Assembly: GCF_947498515.1 (NCBI RefSeq)
Contig: NZ_CANMKO010000003.1
Location: 62,001 to 126,000, forward strand
Direction of reading: 5' to 3'
Source: an uncultured Pelagimonas sp.
GTDB taxonomy: Bacteria > Pseudomonadota > Alphaproteobacteria > Rhodobacterales > Rhodobacteraceae
DNA length: 64,000 bases
Every line of letters starts with the position of its first letter. Positions within the stretch are counted from its first letter, which is position 1. Under the pieces are notes generated by a model that saw only the letters and a program-made list of their open reading frames with translations, searched no databases and was not told where the DNA came from. Both the position numbers and the translations under genes were made by a program. Shown here one piece after another: positions 17,042 to 26,484 of this stretch.

Positions 17042-17711
17042 GCACCCCGACGAAATTTCCGAATTGTTCTGTCAGAACTATGTTCAGGTATTGGACGCGA
17101 AGAAGGCCTATGAGGCGACTTACTCGCAATTCGACACCGGCATGTTGACCGACAAAAAGGCGGTTTCGCGGCGCGCTGGCAACATGATGCGCCGACGCGG
17201 TGTAAAAGGGCGTATCTCTGAGCTTTTGGCGCAGCGCTCTATGGCGACCGAAGACCGGGTTCGCACCGAGGTAGAGCAAATCGCGTTCTCGAACATCACC
17301 GACGTTGTGGAATTTGGCACCAAAGAGATTGCGGTGCAGGACAAAGAGGGCAATCCGGTCACGGACGCCAATGGCGATTTGGTCATGGACAGCGTTCCAT
17401 TTGTTCACGTCAAAGATAGCTCCGAAATCCCGGCATACGCCGCGCGGGCAATCAAGGCGGTCAAGCAGACAGCCAACGGCATCACGGTTGAAATGCACGA
17501 TAAGCTATCGGCCCTGACCACACTGGCCCAAACCCATGCGGGCCTGCAGCGCGTAGGCGAGAAAGACAAGGCCGGGGCTCAAACCCCGACACTGGTCTTG
17601 TTCAACGCCGACGACCCCAATTCTCAAGCGGCCCTGCAAGACCTGCAGAAGCGTGAGGAATACGAAGACGCCCTTGAGGCCGACCAAGACGAGGAAGATC
17701 AAACGTCGTGA
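17034..17711 (+). CDS. Terminase small subunit
   Basis: A 225-residue protein. The N-terminal region (EISELFCQNYVQVLDAKKAYEATY... AVSRRAGNMMRRRGVKGRISELLAQR) is the HTH of XtmA-type small terminases, which recognise the packaging site. The acidic C-terminal end probably contacts the large subunit, whose gene it overlaps by 4 bp. ATG 17034 is preferred to GTG 17022. Confidence 0.8.
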   Translation: MPKHPDEISELFCQNYVQVLDAKKAYEATYSQFDTGMLTDKKAVSRRAGNMMRRRGVKGRISELLAQRSMATEDRVRTEVEQIAFSNITDVVEFGTKEIAVQDKEGNPVTDANGDLVMDSVPFVHVKDSSEIPAYAARAIKAVKQTANGITVEMHDKLSALTTLAQTHAGLQRVGEKDKAGAQTPTLVLFNADDPNSQAALQDLQKREEYEDALEADQDEEDQTS

Positions 17712-19234
17712 GCGCTCCTGTAATCAGCCTCGGGCTGCATACAAAGCAAATTCAGGCCTTCACATCCAAAGCGACGGAAATCCTCTATGGCGGTGCGGCT
17801 GGCGGCGGGAAAAGCCACCTTATGCGCATCGCCTCGATCAACTGGTGCCTCGAAATCCCCGGCCTTCAAGTCTACCTGTTTCGGCGTATCTTTGACGATC
17901 TGGTGAAAAACCACGTCGAAGGGCCAAGCGGCTATCGCTCCCTCCTGCAGCCTTGGGTGGAAAGCGGCGATTGCGAGATTATCGAAAGCGAAATCCGCTT
18001 CAAGAATGGCTCGAAGATCCACCTGTGCCACGTTCAGCAGGAGAAGCACCGCTTCAAGTATCAGGGTGCGGAAATCCATGTTTTGCTCATTGACGAGCTG
18101 ACCCTGTTTACCGACAAAATCTATCGTTTCCTGCGCAACCGGGTTCGTATGACCGGCATCAAATTGCCTGCTCATTACGAAGGAATGTTCCCGCGCATCC
18201 TGTGCGGCTCCAACCCCGGCAACATCGGGCACCTGTTCGTCAAGCGGACGTTCATCGACAACATCGAACCAATGACCATCCGACGCACAAGCGACGATGA
18301 AGGCGGTATGCTGCGCCAGTACATCCCGGCGCGTCTGGACGATAACCCAAGCCTGAAAGAAAGCGATCCGACATATGAGGCCCGCCTGTCTGGCCTTGGT
18401 TCCGAAAGCCTCGTTAAAGCCATGAAAGACGGCGATTGGGATGTTATCGACGGCGCGTTCTTCGACAACTGGTCAGCGGAAAAGCACGTCATTGAACCCT
18501 TCCGGGTGCCCGCTGAATGGACGCGGATAAGGTCGATGGATTGGGGCTTCGCAAAACCATTCTCGATCGGCTGGTGGGCAATCGCAGATGGCAGATACGG
18601 CCCGTTCCCGCGCGGTTCTCTGATCCGGTACAAAGAGTGGTACGGGTGCAAAAAGGATGATCACGGCATGATTGTGCCTGACACCGGCCTGCGCATGAAC
18701 GTGGACGAAGTGCGCGATGGTATGTTGCAGCGCTCAATGGGCGAAGAGTTTGCCTATACGGTTTGCGACCCGGCCATGTGGGGAACGCAGTCAGGGCCGA
18801 GCCCCGCTGAAACGCTCTACAACGAGACCGGCGACGGTATCAAAATGCTCAAGAAGGCCAACAACGCCCGTGTTGGAACGCAAAACGCATCCGGCGGCTG
18901 GGACCAATTGCGCGCCCGCCTAACCGGGCAGATGTGCAACGACGGCGAAAAGCGGCCCCTGATTTACTTCACCCACAATTGCCGGGACAGCATCAGAACC
19001 ATTCCGGCCATGATCCACGATGAAACCCGGATCGAAGACATCAACACCGATCAGGAAGACCACGCAGCGGACGACGTTCGTTACGCCTGCATGAGCCGCC
19101 CCATCATCATCAAGCGCCCGCAGGACAAGCCCACAGCGCCGCAGGGTGGCCACGTCGAGAGCGGGAAAGTCACCACAAGCCCGCTTGGCACACCTTCCGG
19201 GTGGGCCGCACCGCAAGAGGACACAGACCGATGA
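17708..19234 (+). CDS. Terminase large subunit (packaging ATPase and nuclease)
   Basis: A 508-residue protein. Walker A is GGAAGGGKS at residues 28-36; Walker B is VLLIDEL with the catalytic Glu at 130; the coupling motif is in LCGSNPGN. The C-terminal RNase H-like nuclease begins at RIRSMDWGFAKPFSIGWW and carries acidic residues for metal binding. It pumps DNA into the prohead and cuts it. The stop overlaps the portal start (ATGA). Confidence 0.93.
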   Translation: MSAPVISLGLHTKQIQAFTSKATEILYGGAAGGGKSHLMRIASINWCLEIPGLQVYLFRRIFDDLVKNHVEGPSGYRSLLQPWVESGDCEIIESEIRFKNGSKIHLCHVQQEKHRFKYQGAEIHVLLIDELTLFTDKIYRFLRNRVRMTGIKLPAHYEGMFPRILCGSNPGNIGHLFVKRTFIDNIEPMTIRRTSDDEGGMLRQYIPARLDDNPSLKESDPTYEARLSGLGSESLVKAMKDGDWDVIDGAFFDNWSAEKHVIEPFRVPAEWTRIRSMDWGFAKPFSIGWWAIADGRYGPFPRGSLIRYKEWYGCKKDDHGMIVPDTGLRMNVDEVRDGMLQRSMGEEFAYTVCDPAMWGTQSGPSPAETLYNETGDGIKMLKKANNARVGTQNASGGWDQLRARLTGQMCNDGEKRPLIYFTHNCRDSIRTIPAMIHDETRIEDINTDQEDHAADDVRYACMSRPIIIKRPQDKPTAPQGGHVESGKVTTSPLGTPSGWAAPQEDTDR

Positions 19235-21342
19235 ACGAATACGATACCGGCCCCGGCCAGATCGAAACAGCGGACAAAGATTTCGGCAAGTCTTCTATGG
19301 ACCAATGGCGCTATTGGACCGCTGAAATCGAGACATCGGCCAAGGCCCACGCGAAGTGGAAAGCCGACGCAAAGAAGCTCGTTGACAAGTATCGCGGCAA
19401 AAAGTCCAACGCGAATAAGAACAAGATGAACACGCTCTGGTCAAACGTGGCGACATTGCAGCCGGCGCTTTTCCAGAAAATGCCGAAGCCTATCGTTGAG
19501 CGCCGTTTCAAGCAGAAAGACGCTCTTGCCCGTGTGATCGCAATCGTTCTGCAAAATGGCCTCGAATATATGACGGACGTTCACGACGCTGAAACGCACG
19601 TTAAGGCGAGCCGTGACGATTACCTGATTGTCGGCCGGGGCGTTTTGAAAGTGATCTATCGCCCGGAGATTGACGAAGGCCACATGGCGTCAACGGAAGA
19701 ACGCATGGCCGCAGCGATGCAGGGCGTCCAGCTTCCACCGGATCGGCCACCCAGCATTGAAAACCAAGATGTTTTCTTGGAGCATGTGTCATGGGATGAT
19801 TTCTTGTGCAGCCCCGAGGGCATTTGGCGCAAGAAACGCTGGGTCGCGTACCGTTCCCGCATGGACCGTGACGAGCTTGTCGAGCGGTTCGGCAAAAAGG
19901 GCGCGATGGTCAAACTCAATAAGGGCCGTGTCGCCAAGATTGACGACGATGCGCGCGAAGACGACGCGGAACACCAGATGTTCAAGCGCGCCGATGTCTG
20001 GGAAATCTGGGACAAGAAAAAGCGCAAGGTTTACTGGCTCAGCGATGGATACGCGCACGGCCTGCTTGACGAGCAAGACGATCCGTATGGCCTACGCAAT
20101 TTCTTTCCAACGCCCAAGCCGCTGCAGGTGATCGAAACAAGCACCAATGACGAGCCGGTGCCTGAATACATGCTGTACGAAGATCAGGCCGCAGAGATTA
20201 ACCGCCTGACAGACCGGATCTACAAGCTGTCTGACAAAATCCGGGCTGTTGGTGCCTACGCCGGTTCACAACACGAAACCCTTTCCAAGATGCTGACCAA
20301 AGAGGACGGCACACTTGTTCCCATCGAAAACTGGATGGCGACAATGGAAGGGAAGGGCGTTCGGAACATGGTCGAGTGGGCTCCGATCCGTGAAATGGTC
20401 GATACCCTCAACCAGCTGCAAAAATCGCGTGAGGTTGCCAAGCAGGATTTGTACGAGGTTTCAGGCCTGTCCGACATCCTGCGCGGCGCATCAGACGCGG
20501 GAGAGACAGCCACGGCCCAACGGATCAAGGGGCAGTTTGCGACCCTACGCCTTGACGAGCGCAAGCGCCTGTTGGCCCGCATGATTTCCGAGGCCATTTC
20601 CATCATGGGCGAATTGATGGCCGAACACTTCGAGCCACACATCCTGTCAGCCATTTCTGGCGTCGATCTGCCGATTGATGCGCAAGACAAGATGATGAAG
20701 ATCATGAAGGTTGCCCAGACCCAAGGCCCAGATGCGGCCCGGAAAATGCAAGACGATCCGACATGGGAAGACGTGATGAACGTCCTGCAATCGGATTTCC
20801 GCCGATCCTATACCGTGCGCGTTGAGACTGAGGATACGATCGAGGTTGACCGCCAGGCAGACAAGCAACAGCGGATCGAGTTCTTGACCGCCTTCGTTCA
20901 GCTTTTGCAAGCCATGTCGTCAGTCGTCGCTGGCGGGGCAATGGACTACTCCGTCGCCAAAGAAATCATCATGTTCTCTGTCCGTGGCTTCTCGCAAGCG
21001 CGCGAGCTTGAGGCGGTTCTTGAGGACATGCAGCCACCACCGCAGAAGGACGAAGGCCCGAGCGACGGCGAAATCAAGGTCATGTTGCAGAAAATGCAGG
21101 CGCAACTAGAGCTTATGAAGCAGGCGAAGGACCACCAGTTCCAAGCCGCAGAGGGCCAGCAGCAGCGCCAAGCGCAGATTGCGCAAGCCCACATCCAAAC
21201 CGCAAGCCAATCGGTCGAGAACGACAAAGACCGCGAATTGGAAGCCGCACACTCAATCGCTGACATGAACATGCAGCGTGAGGACCGGGCGGCACAGCAA
21301 CAACAGCAACAACAGCAACGGCAGGAGAGCGCCAATGTCTAA
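19231..21342 (+). CDS. Portal protein (podovirus type)
   Basis: A 703-residue protein located directly after terL. Conserved portal-type segments include NKMNTLWSNVATLQPALF, the RDDYLIVGRGVLKV strand and LYEDQAAEINRLTDRIYKLSDKIRA. The C terminus is a long Gln-rich coiled coil (MQAQLELMKQAKDHQFQAAE, ending in a run of Gln) like the barrel extension of P22-type portals. It forms the ring through which DNA is packed and ejected. Confidence 0.88.
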   Translation: MNEYDTGPGQIETADKDFGKSSMDQWRYWTAEIETSAKAHAKWKADAKKLVDKYRGKKSNANKNKMNTLWSNVATLQPALFQKMPKPIVERRFKQKDALARVIAIVLQNGLEYMTDVHDAETHVKASRDDYLIVGRGVLKVIYRPEIDEGHMASTEERMAAAMQGVQLPPDRPPSIENQDVFLEHVSWDDFLCSPEGIWRKKRWVAYRSRMDRDELVERFGKKGAMVKLNKGRVAKIDDDAREDDAEHQMFKRADVWEIWDKKKRKVYWLSDGYAHGLLDEQDDPYGLRNFFPTPKPLQVIETSTNDEPVPEYMLYEDQAAEINRLTDRIYKLSDKIRAVGAYAGSQHETLSKMLTKEDGTLVPIENWMATMEGKGVRNMVEWAPIREMVDTLNQLQKSREVAKQDLYEVSGLSDILRGASDAGETATAQRIKGQFATLRLDERKRLLARMISEAISIMGELMAEHFEPHILSAISGVDLPIDAQDKMMKIMKVAQTQGPDAARKMQDDPTWEDVMNVLQSDFRRSYTVRVETEDTIEVDRQADKQQRIEFLTAFVQLLQAMSSVVAGGAMDYSVAKEIIMFSVRGFSQARELEAVLEDMQPPPQKDEGPSDGEIKVMLQKMQAQLELMKQAKDHQFQAAEGQQQRQAQIAQAHIQTASQSVENDKDRELEAAHSIADMNMQREDRAAQQQQQQQQRQESANV

Positions 21343-21604
21343 GAGTAACGGGAACCTTTACCATCTGATTGTCACCGGGAGTATCAATCAGGCCGCCGAA
21401 GAAATTCGGAGCAACCTCAGTGTGAAGCTGACCGGTCACAACCGGGGCTTTGGGCCAGACGGCAAGCAATACCTCATTGTGCATGAAGACACGTTGCCAA
21501 CCGCCGTTTTGGGCATGGAGCTTTCGAGCTACGAATACATCCTGTCCAACAACGCTGGCGCGCATGACGTTGATCTGAATAGCCGCTTGGTAGGGACGGT
21601 CTGA
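21335..21604 (+). CDS. Small phage protein after portal
   Basis: An 89-residue protein of unknown function, starting at ATG 21335 behind GGAGAGCG, inside the last codons of the portal gene. No motif is recognised. It overlaps the next start by one base (TGATG). The position between portal and scaffold suggests a head-assembly accessory. Confidence 0.65.
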   Translation: MSKSNGNLYHLIVTGSINQAAEEIRSNLSVKLTGHNRGFGPDGKQYLIVHEDTLPTAVLGMELSSYEYILSNNAGAHDVDLNSRLVGTV

Positions 21605-21948
21605 TGGCGATCATGGATCAGGATAAGTTCAACCGCATCTTTGGCGCACACAAGCCAACCCGCGTTCGGAACAAGCCGCGCCGTATGCGCGCTGCGCCCC
21701 TTCGCAATCCCAACCTATCGGCCCCGGCGGTCGTTCAGGATGGTATGGACGCGATGCAGTCAATGGCCGACGGCCTGCACTATGACAGCAAATCGGCCTA
21801 CTACCGGAGCCTGAAAGATCAAGGCCTTACGATTGCCGAAGAGAAGCCCGAGGCACCAATCATCACCGATACCCCGGCGATCACCGGGCATGATGTGAAA
21901 GAGGCCGTTGCGCAGAGCGTGGCGGAATTAGGGGGCGGCGCGATCTAA
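21604..21948 (+). CDS. Small phage protein before scaffold
   Basis: A 114-residue protein. The first 40 residues are very basic (HKPTRVRNKPRRMRAAPLRN) and the rest is acidic. No family is recognised. The basic start could contact DNA, or the protein could be a scaffold partner; both are inference. Confidence 0.6.
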   Translation: MAIMDQDKFNRIFGAHKPTRVRNKPRRMRAAPLRNPNLSAPAVVQDGMDAMQSMADGLHYDSKSAYYRSLKDQGLTIAEEKPEAPIITDTPAITGHDVKEAVAQSVAELGGGAI

Positions 21949-21975
21949 GCGCCACCCGGAGAGCGAAACGAAAGT

Positions 21976-22003
21976 CAGCCGTCCTTTAGGGGGCGGTTTT
22001 TTT
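21976..22003 (+). terminator. Hairpin with T-run before the scaffold gene
   Basis: CCGTCC (21979-21984) pairs with GGGCGG (21991-21996; one G-U) and seven T follow. The T-run runs straight into ATGGAGAGCGA, the ribosome-binding region of the next gene. Partial termination here would lower expression of downstream genes unless the phage antiterminates. Confidence 0.65.
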
Positions 22004-22018
22004 ATGGAGAGCGAGACC

Positions 22019-23167
22019 ATGAATACCAAAGTTACAGACCAGACCGAAAACACCGAAGTAGAGGGCGAAGAGGCGGAAGAATTGACCTTTGCCGAAGAGG
22101 CCGCGGCACTTATGGAAGAAGCCGCGCAGGAGCTTTCAGGCGAGAAGCCAGAGGAAGACCCAGCCCCGGCGGCAGAGGCGGAGCCCGCAGAGGCACAAGC
22201 CGCAGCCGAGGGTGAAGCCCCCGCAGAAGGCGAAGCCCCCGCAGAAGGCGAGCCTGCAGCTAAGGAAGCGCCTGCAGAGGGGGAAGCCCCCGCCGAAGGT
22301 GAAGCGCCCGCAGCGGATCAAGAGGCCAACCAGAGCGGTGAAGGTTTCAAAGTCCCGTCGCTGAACCAAGAGGAACGCGCCCAGCTTGACGCGATGAACC
22401 CGGATACCCGCGCATTCGTGGAAGGCTTCATGCAGCGCCGTGAGGCCGACATGGACCGCCATTTCCAAAAGCGCTTGGGCGAAGTCACGCACCTGAAAAC
22501 CGCATATGAGCCGGTCGCCAAGATGTTTGAGCCGTACAAGGACCAGCTCAAGGCGGCTGGCATGTCCGAGTTTGGCTACATCAGCGAATTGGCCAAGATG
22601 GATAGATTTGCAAGTCAAGACCCTTTGGGCTATATGGAACATGCGGTTAAGTCTTTGAAGATCGACAAGAAGCAACTTGCTGAACGTCTTGGACTAACCG
22701 CTAAGGAAGACGATCCGTTTTCCGACCCCTTCGCAAATGAAGAACCGGCACCGCAGCAACCGCAGGCCCAACAGCCCCAGCAGATGCAGCAAGCCCCGGT
22801 TCAAAACGATCCTGACGTGGTTAAGGTTCAGCAATTCGCCAGTGAAATGGTGGATGGCGTGATCCTGCATCCGCACTTTCAAGCTGTAAGCCGCGACATG
22901 GCGACTTTGGCTGAATTTAACCCAGATGATGATCTGGGTACGCTCTATGAAAAGGCTTGCCTTATTCAAGGCCTTCAAAACCCGGTGCGACCGTCGCCTC
23001 CTGCAAATGAGCAGGCCGACCAATTCGCACAGGCAAAGCAGAAGGTCGCTCGTGCGCAGGCGGCAGCATCCGTTGCCTCATCTACGCCCGCAGCAGCAAC
23101 GCCGCCAAATTTTGACGATATGTCCACCGCTCAAATGGTGCAACATTTCGCTGAGTTCGGCGGTTAA
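22019..23167 (+). CDS. Scaffold-like acidic head-assembly protein
   Basis: A 382-residue acidic protein directly upstream of the major capsid gene, the usual scaffold place. Residues about 45-105 are a repeat of GEAPAE units; residues 110-250 are helical (MDRHFQKRLGEVTHLKTAYE); a Gln/Pro-rich linker follows. The charged, helical, low-complexity make-up fits scaffolding proteins that leave the prohead. ATG 22019 has GGAGAGCGA upstream; ATG 22004 lies in that site. Confidence 0.7.
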   Translation: MNTKVTDQTENTEVEGEEAEELTFAEEAAALMEEAAQELSGEKPEEDPAPAAEAEPAEAQAAAEGEAPAEGEAPAEGEPAAKEAPAEGEAPAEGEAPAADQEANQSGEGFKVPSLNQEERAQLDAMNPDTRAFVEGFMQRREADMDRHFQKRLGEVTHLKTAYEPVAKMFEPYKDQLKAAGMSEFGYISELAKMDRFASQDPLGYMEHAVKSLKIDKKQLAERLGLTAKEDDPFSDPFANEEPAPQQPQAQQPQQMQQAPVQNDPDVVKVQQFASEMVDGVILHPHFQAVSRDMATLAEFNPDDDLGTLYEKACLIQGLQNPVRPSPPANEQADQFAQAKQKVARAQAAASVASSTPAAATPPNFDDMSTAQMVQHFAEFGG

Positions 23168-23196
23168 AACCAACCATTATATAGGAGGTGCCACAG

Positions 23197-24165
23197 ATGG
23201 TTGCCCCAAACATTAACTACGGTGAAGCCACCGTAATGACCCTCAACAAGCTGCGTCCGAAGATCCACGACAACGTGACAAGCCACGCCGCATTGCTTCG
23301 CCGCCTGAAAAAGAAAGGCAATATGTCGAAGGAAGACGGTGGACGCGAAATCCAGCATGATCTGGAATACGCTGAAAACCAGACCGTCAAGCGCTACAGC
23401 GGTTATGAAATCTTGGACATCAGCCCGTCCGACGTTTTCACCGCTGTTACCTTCCCTTGGCGTCAGATGGCCGTTGCGGTCACGATGTCCGGTTTGGAAG
23501 ACCTGATTAACTCCGGCAACTCCGCCCGGTACAATCAGTGGGGCAAGCGGATCGACAACGCCGTGAAATCCATCACTAACGCCATTGCTTCCGACGTGTA
23601 TTCGGATGGTACGGCAGATGGCGGCAAGCAGATCGGTGGCCTGCAATTGCTGGTGCCTGACAACCCGCTGAACACTGTTGGCGGCATTGACGCTAACGTG
23701 TGGGATTTCTGGCGGAATACCGTCTACTCCTTCGCGGCAAACGGTGTGACGCCAGGTTCTAACCGCATCCAAGCGGCCATGAACGCAACCTATCTGAACA
23801 CCACTCGTGGTTCCGATACCGTTGACCTGATCGTCGCGGACAACACGTACTACACCTACTATTGGGAAAGCCTGCAGGCCATTCAGCGGATCACGTCTTC
23901 GGACGGTTCGGCTCAGGCCGGTTACGCTTCGCTCAAGTTCATGGGTGCCGACGTGATCTTTGATGGTGGCCTCTGGGGTTATGCCCCTCCCGGCATGTAC
24001 TTCCTGAATACGGATTACCTGTATTTCTGCACCCACAAAGACCGTGACTTTGTGCCTTTGGATAAGCGTGGCTCGATCAACCAAGACGCCACCACCCAGC
24101 TTATCACTTGGGCCGGTAACATGGGTATCACCAACCGCATCCTGCAAGGCCGGATCGTAGACTAA
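23197..24165 (+). CDS. Major capsid protein
   Basis: A 322-residue protein with the best ribosome-binding site of the block (AGGAGG at 23183-23188), as expected for the most abundant virion protein. Features typical of this podovirus capsid group are NVTSHAALLRRLKKKGN, GGREIQHDLEYAEN, SPSDVFTAVTFPWRQ and IAPGMYFLNTDYL-like residues near the end (APPGMYFLNTDYLYF). An HK97-type fold is presumed. Confidence 0.85.
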   Translation: MVAPNINYGEATVMTLNKLRPKIHDNVTSHAALLRRLKKKGNMSKEDGGREIQHDLEYAENQTVKRYSGYEILDISPSDVFTAVTFPWRQMAVAVTMSGLEDLINSGNSARYNQWGKRIDNAVKSITNAIASDVYSDGTADGGKQIGGLQLLVPDNPLNTVGGIDANVWDFWRNTVYSFAANGVTPGSNRIQAAMNATYLNTTRGSDTVDLIVADNTYYTYYWESLQAIQRITSSDGSAQAGYASLKFMGADVIFDGGLWGYAPPGMYFLNTDYLYFCTHKDRDFVPLDKRGSINQDATTQLITWAGNMGITNRILQGRIVD

Positions 24166-24172
24166 TCGAAAA

Positions 24173-24214
24173 TCAGGCTGTCCATCACTGGATGGCCTGA
24201 CCCACTCTTTTTTT
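24173..24214 (+). terminator. Terminator after the major capsid gene
   Basis: TCAGGC (24173-24178) pairs with GCCTGA (24195-24200) and TCCA with TGGA inside it, giving one interrupted stem; T-run at 24208-24214. It would reduce transcription beyond the capsid gene, fitting the capsid's high demand. Confidence 0.7.
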
Positions 24215-24228
24215 GCGGAGAAAGCACA

Positions 24229-24798
24229 ATGACTGCTAACCCCATTACCGAGAAGTACCACCCTTCCGATCCCATCGCTGGCCTGCCGGGTATGAACCGG
24301 GTCCACGACGAAAACGAAGATGGTCCACACACGAATTACCTCGCCATGCTTGGTCGTCGTGTCAATTTCAACTCTGCCCGTGGTGAACACTCCGGCATCG
24401 CCATGCTGGTGATCGTTCCCGACGATACCGAAGTGGGCGATTGGCTTGTGATGGAAGGTGACAACTTCACCGCCGCCAAGGCCGATGGCACACAGCTTGG
24501 CCGCGTCGGTGTCAGCATGGCTTCGGTCAATCCTGACTACAACGACATTACCAAACCGCTCTTTGGCTGGATCATGATCGAAGGCCGCATGGCCGCGAAA
24601 ATGGAAGCCGGTGTTGTAGAGGGCGACATGCTGACCCTCGACCCCGGTTTCACCCCCGGCCAAGTCGGAACTGGTGGCGCTCAGGCGCTTCCTGCCAAGG
24701 CAATGTCGGATGTCGGGCCCCTGATCGAAAACGTGTCGGTTCCTGACAACATCCCCGAGTATCCCGAGGGTTACGGCGAAATCTACCTCGTCACCTAA
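24229..24798 (+). CDS. Probable capsid decoration or head protein
   Basis: A 189-residue protein immediately after the capsid gene. The sequence is rich in Gly, Val and Met and has strand-loop segments (GDWLVMEGDNFTAAKADGTQLGRVGVS; LFGWIMIEGRMAAKMEAGVVEGDMLTLDPG). The sequence pattern and the location agree with capsid-cementing proteins of other podoviruses. No catalytic motif is seen. Confidence 0.55.
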   Translation: MTANPITEKYHPSDPIAGLPGMNRVHDENEDGPHTNYLAMLGRRVNFNSARGEHSGIAMLVIVPDDTEVGDWLVMEGDNFTAAKADGTQLGRVGVSMASVNPDYNDITKPLFGWIMIEGRMAAKMEAGVVEGDMLTLDPGFTPGQVGTGGAQALPAKAMSDVGPLIENVSVPDNIPEYPEGYGEIYLVT

Positions 24799-24828
24799 GA
24801 CCTGCCACCCGGCACACATTGAGAAGCA

Positions 24829-24857
24829 AGCCCGTCCCTTTGGGGGCGGGTTTTTTT
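24829..24857 (+). terminator. Hairpin with T-run in leader
   Basis: CCCGTCCC (24831-24838) pairs over 8 bp with GGGGCGGG (24843-24850; one G-U) and T7 follows. The T-run continues directly into ATGGAGAGCGA, the same leader found before the scaffold gene. Confidence 0.8.
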
Positions 24858-24873
24858 ATGGAGAGCGAAAAAC

Positions 24874-25749
24874 ATGAATATGCAACGAACAGACTTCTTT
24901 GGCGGTGACAGCGGCGGCACGTCCTTTATGGGCGGTGACGCGGGCGTCCCTACGCAGGCTATCGGCACCATCCCCCGGTTTTACATGGATACAGTGATCG
25001 ACGGCGTTGCAAGCCGCGAAAAGGGCCATGTCTGCTACACTGAGGTCGAAATGGTTTTGATCCTGTTCGCAGGCACCAACAACCAGACTGTGCGCCGCAA
25101 GGTTCTGGATCATGACCGCAGGGTCTACCGTGACGCCTACGCCGCATTCCGCAACGGCATTGAGGGCGATGGTCCGATTGATGGAACCCCGTTGGTCGAA
25201 TGGCCCCAGATCAACCGTGCGGTTGCTGAAACCTTGCGGATGCGCAACATCCGAACCGTCGAAGAACTGGCTAACCTGTCAGACCATCAAGTCATGGACC
25301 TTGGTATGGGCGGTCGTCAGCTTGTTTCGAGCGCTGTCAACTATCTCAAAATTCGGTCCGGTACTGCAGATGCGGTGTCTATGGCTGCAGAGCTTGCAGA
25401 GTTGAAAGCCCAAGTCGAGCGTCAGCAAATTGCCAACCGGAACCTTGAGCAGCAACTAAGCGCATCTGAGCGCGCGGTTGAATTGGCGGCAGCGGTTGCC
25501 GGTCGCAACGTGACGCCTGATCAAATTCAGCAATCGTTCACACCTGGCCCCGAAGACGAGCCAACCGATCCGGCCCTTGATGCGATGCTACTTGAAGCCA
25601 ATGGCCTGAACCCCGGAAACGCCCGCGCGATGGCTGATGTTCAAGCGCGCCAGCCCGAGCCGGAGAAGGACGACGCGTCCAGCCGCAAGCCTCGCACCCG
25701 CAAAATGAAAGACTTGCCTCGCAACGACAAGCCTATTGAGGCCAAGTAA
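24874..25749 (+). CDS. Head protein of unknown function with coiled coil
   Basis: A 291-residue protein. The N-terminal half is globular (FYMDTVIDGVASREKGHVCYTEVEMVLILFAG), with a segment NIRTVEELANLSDHQVMDLGMGGRQL that resembles a small helix-hairpin-helix-like unit. Residues about 170-210 are a coiled coil, and the C terminus is basic and disordered. The position between capsid and adaptor genes suggests a head-completion role. Confidence 0.55.
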   Translation: MNMQRTDFFGGDSGGTSFMGGDAGVPTQAIGTIPRFYMDTVIDGVASREKGHVCYTEVEMVLILFAGTNNQTVRRKVLDHDRRVYRDAYAAFRNGIEGDGPIDGTPLVEWPQINRAVAETLRMRNIRTVEELANLSDHQVMDLGMGGRQLVSSAVNYLKIRSGTADAVSMAAELAELKAQVERQQIANRNLEQQLSASERAVELAAAVAGRNVTPDQIQQSFTPGPEDEPTDPALDAMLLEANGLNPGNARAMADVQARQPEPEKDDASSRKPRTRKMKDLPRNDKPIEAK

Positions 25750-25752
25750 GCC

Positions 25753-26484
25753 ATGCCTTTCAGCCGCCCTATCATCGAAATCATCAACGAGGCGTCGGTT
25801 ACGGCGTCACTCCCTGAGCTTGACGCAGTTTATGGCTCAGCGACCAAAGCCGCGCCCGTTGGTGAAATCGGCCGGCGGCTGAAAAGCGTTGTCAACGACG
25901 CCTGCTACCATTTGAACCGAGAGGTTATTTGGGCAGGCGCTTGGCGCACCGCAGAGTTCACAGTCCCGGCTGGCACTCAGGGTGTCCCATACCCGAACGA
26001 CATGGACCGGATCAGATCGTCCACGTTCTATAACAAGGCTTCCCCCTTCAATTCATCGCATGGCAACGAGACCGCCCAAAACTGGCGCGCTCAAAAGGCT
26101 TTGCCGGTCAACACAATGGAGAACCGCTGGCGCTTGGGCGCTGATCGTATCCTCATGAACCCGGTTCCAGACGAAGAGGCCGTGTTCACCTTTGAATACG
26201 TGAGCGGATGGCCGATTGTTGACCCCGAAGACCATTTCAAGCCGTCCATCACGCAGGACACAGACCGCGTTATCTTTGATGAAAACGTGTTCAAGCTGGA
26301 ATTGAAGTGGCGCATTCTTCGTGAGTTTGGCGAGGCGTTCAACGTCGAACAGCGCGAAGCCGTCAACGCCCTCGATCGCCGCAAAGCGCAGGAGCAAGCT
26401 GGTGGACCGATCACCTACGGCACAGGCGGAAATGACGGCTCCGTTGCCGGGTTCTTCGCAAGCAATAGCGTGGTGCTTGGCTAA
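25753..26484 (+). CDS. Head-tail adaptor protein (P22 gp4-like)
   Basis: A 243-residue protein. The start (IIEIINEASVTASLPEL), the middle (LNREVIWAGAWRTAEFTVPAG, PYPNDMDRIRSS) and the end of the globular part (FKLELKWRILREFGEAFNVEQREAVNALDRRKAQ) match the pattern of ring-forming adaptors that bind below the portal. The order portal, capsid, adaptor, gp10-like agrees. It overlaps the next gene by one base. Confidence 0.6.
   Translation: MPFSRPIIEIINEASVTASLPELDAVYGSATKAAPVGEIGRRLKSVVNDACYHLNREVIWAGAWRTAEFTVPAGTQGVPYPNDMDRIRSSTFYNKASPFNSSHGNETAQNWRAQKALPVNTMENRWRLGADRILMNPVPDEEAVFTFEYVSGWPIVDPEDHFKPSITQDTDRVIFDENVFKLELKWRILREFGEAFNVEQREAVNALDRRKAQEQAGGPITYGTGGNDGSVAGFFASNSVVLG

Noticed and set aside
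22089-22364. 91-codon basic frame inside the scaffold-like gene
   Set aside because: It is only the second-frame reading of the GEAPAE repeat and has no ribosome site.
23164-24819. 551-codon open frame on the minus strand
   Set aside because: It runs antisense through the major capsid and following gene, lacks a ribosome site and reads as low-quality protein. Long antisense frames are common in this codon usage.
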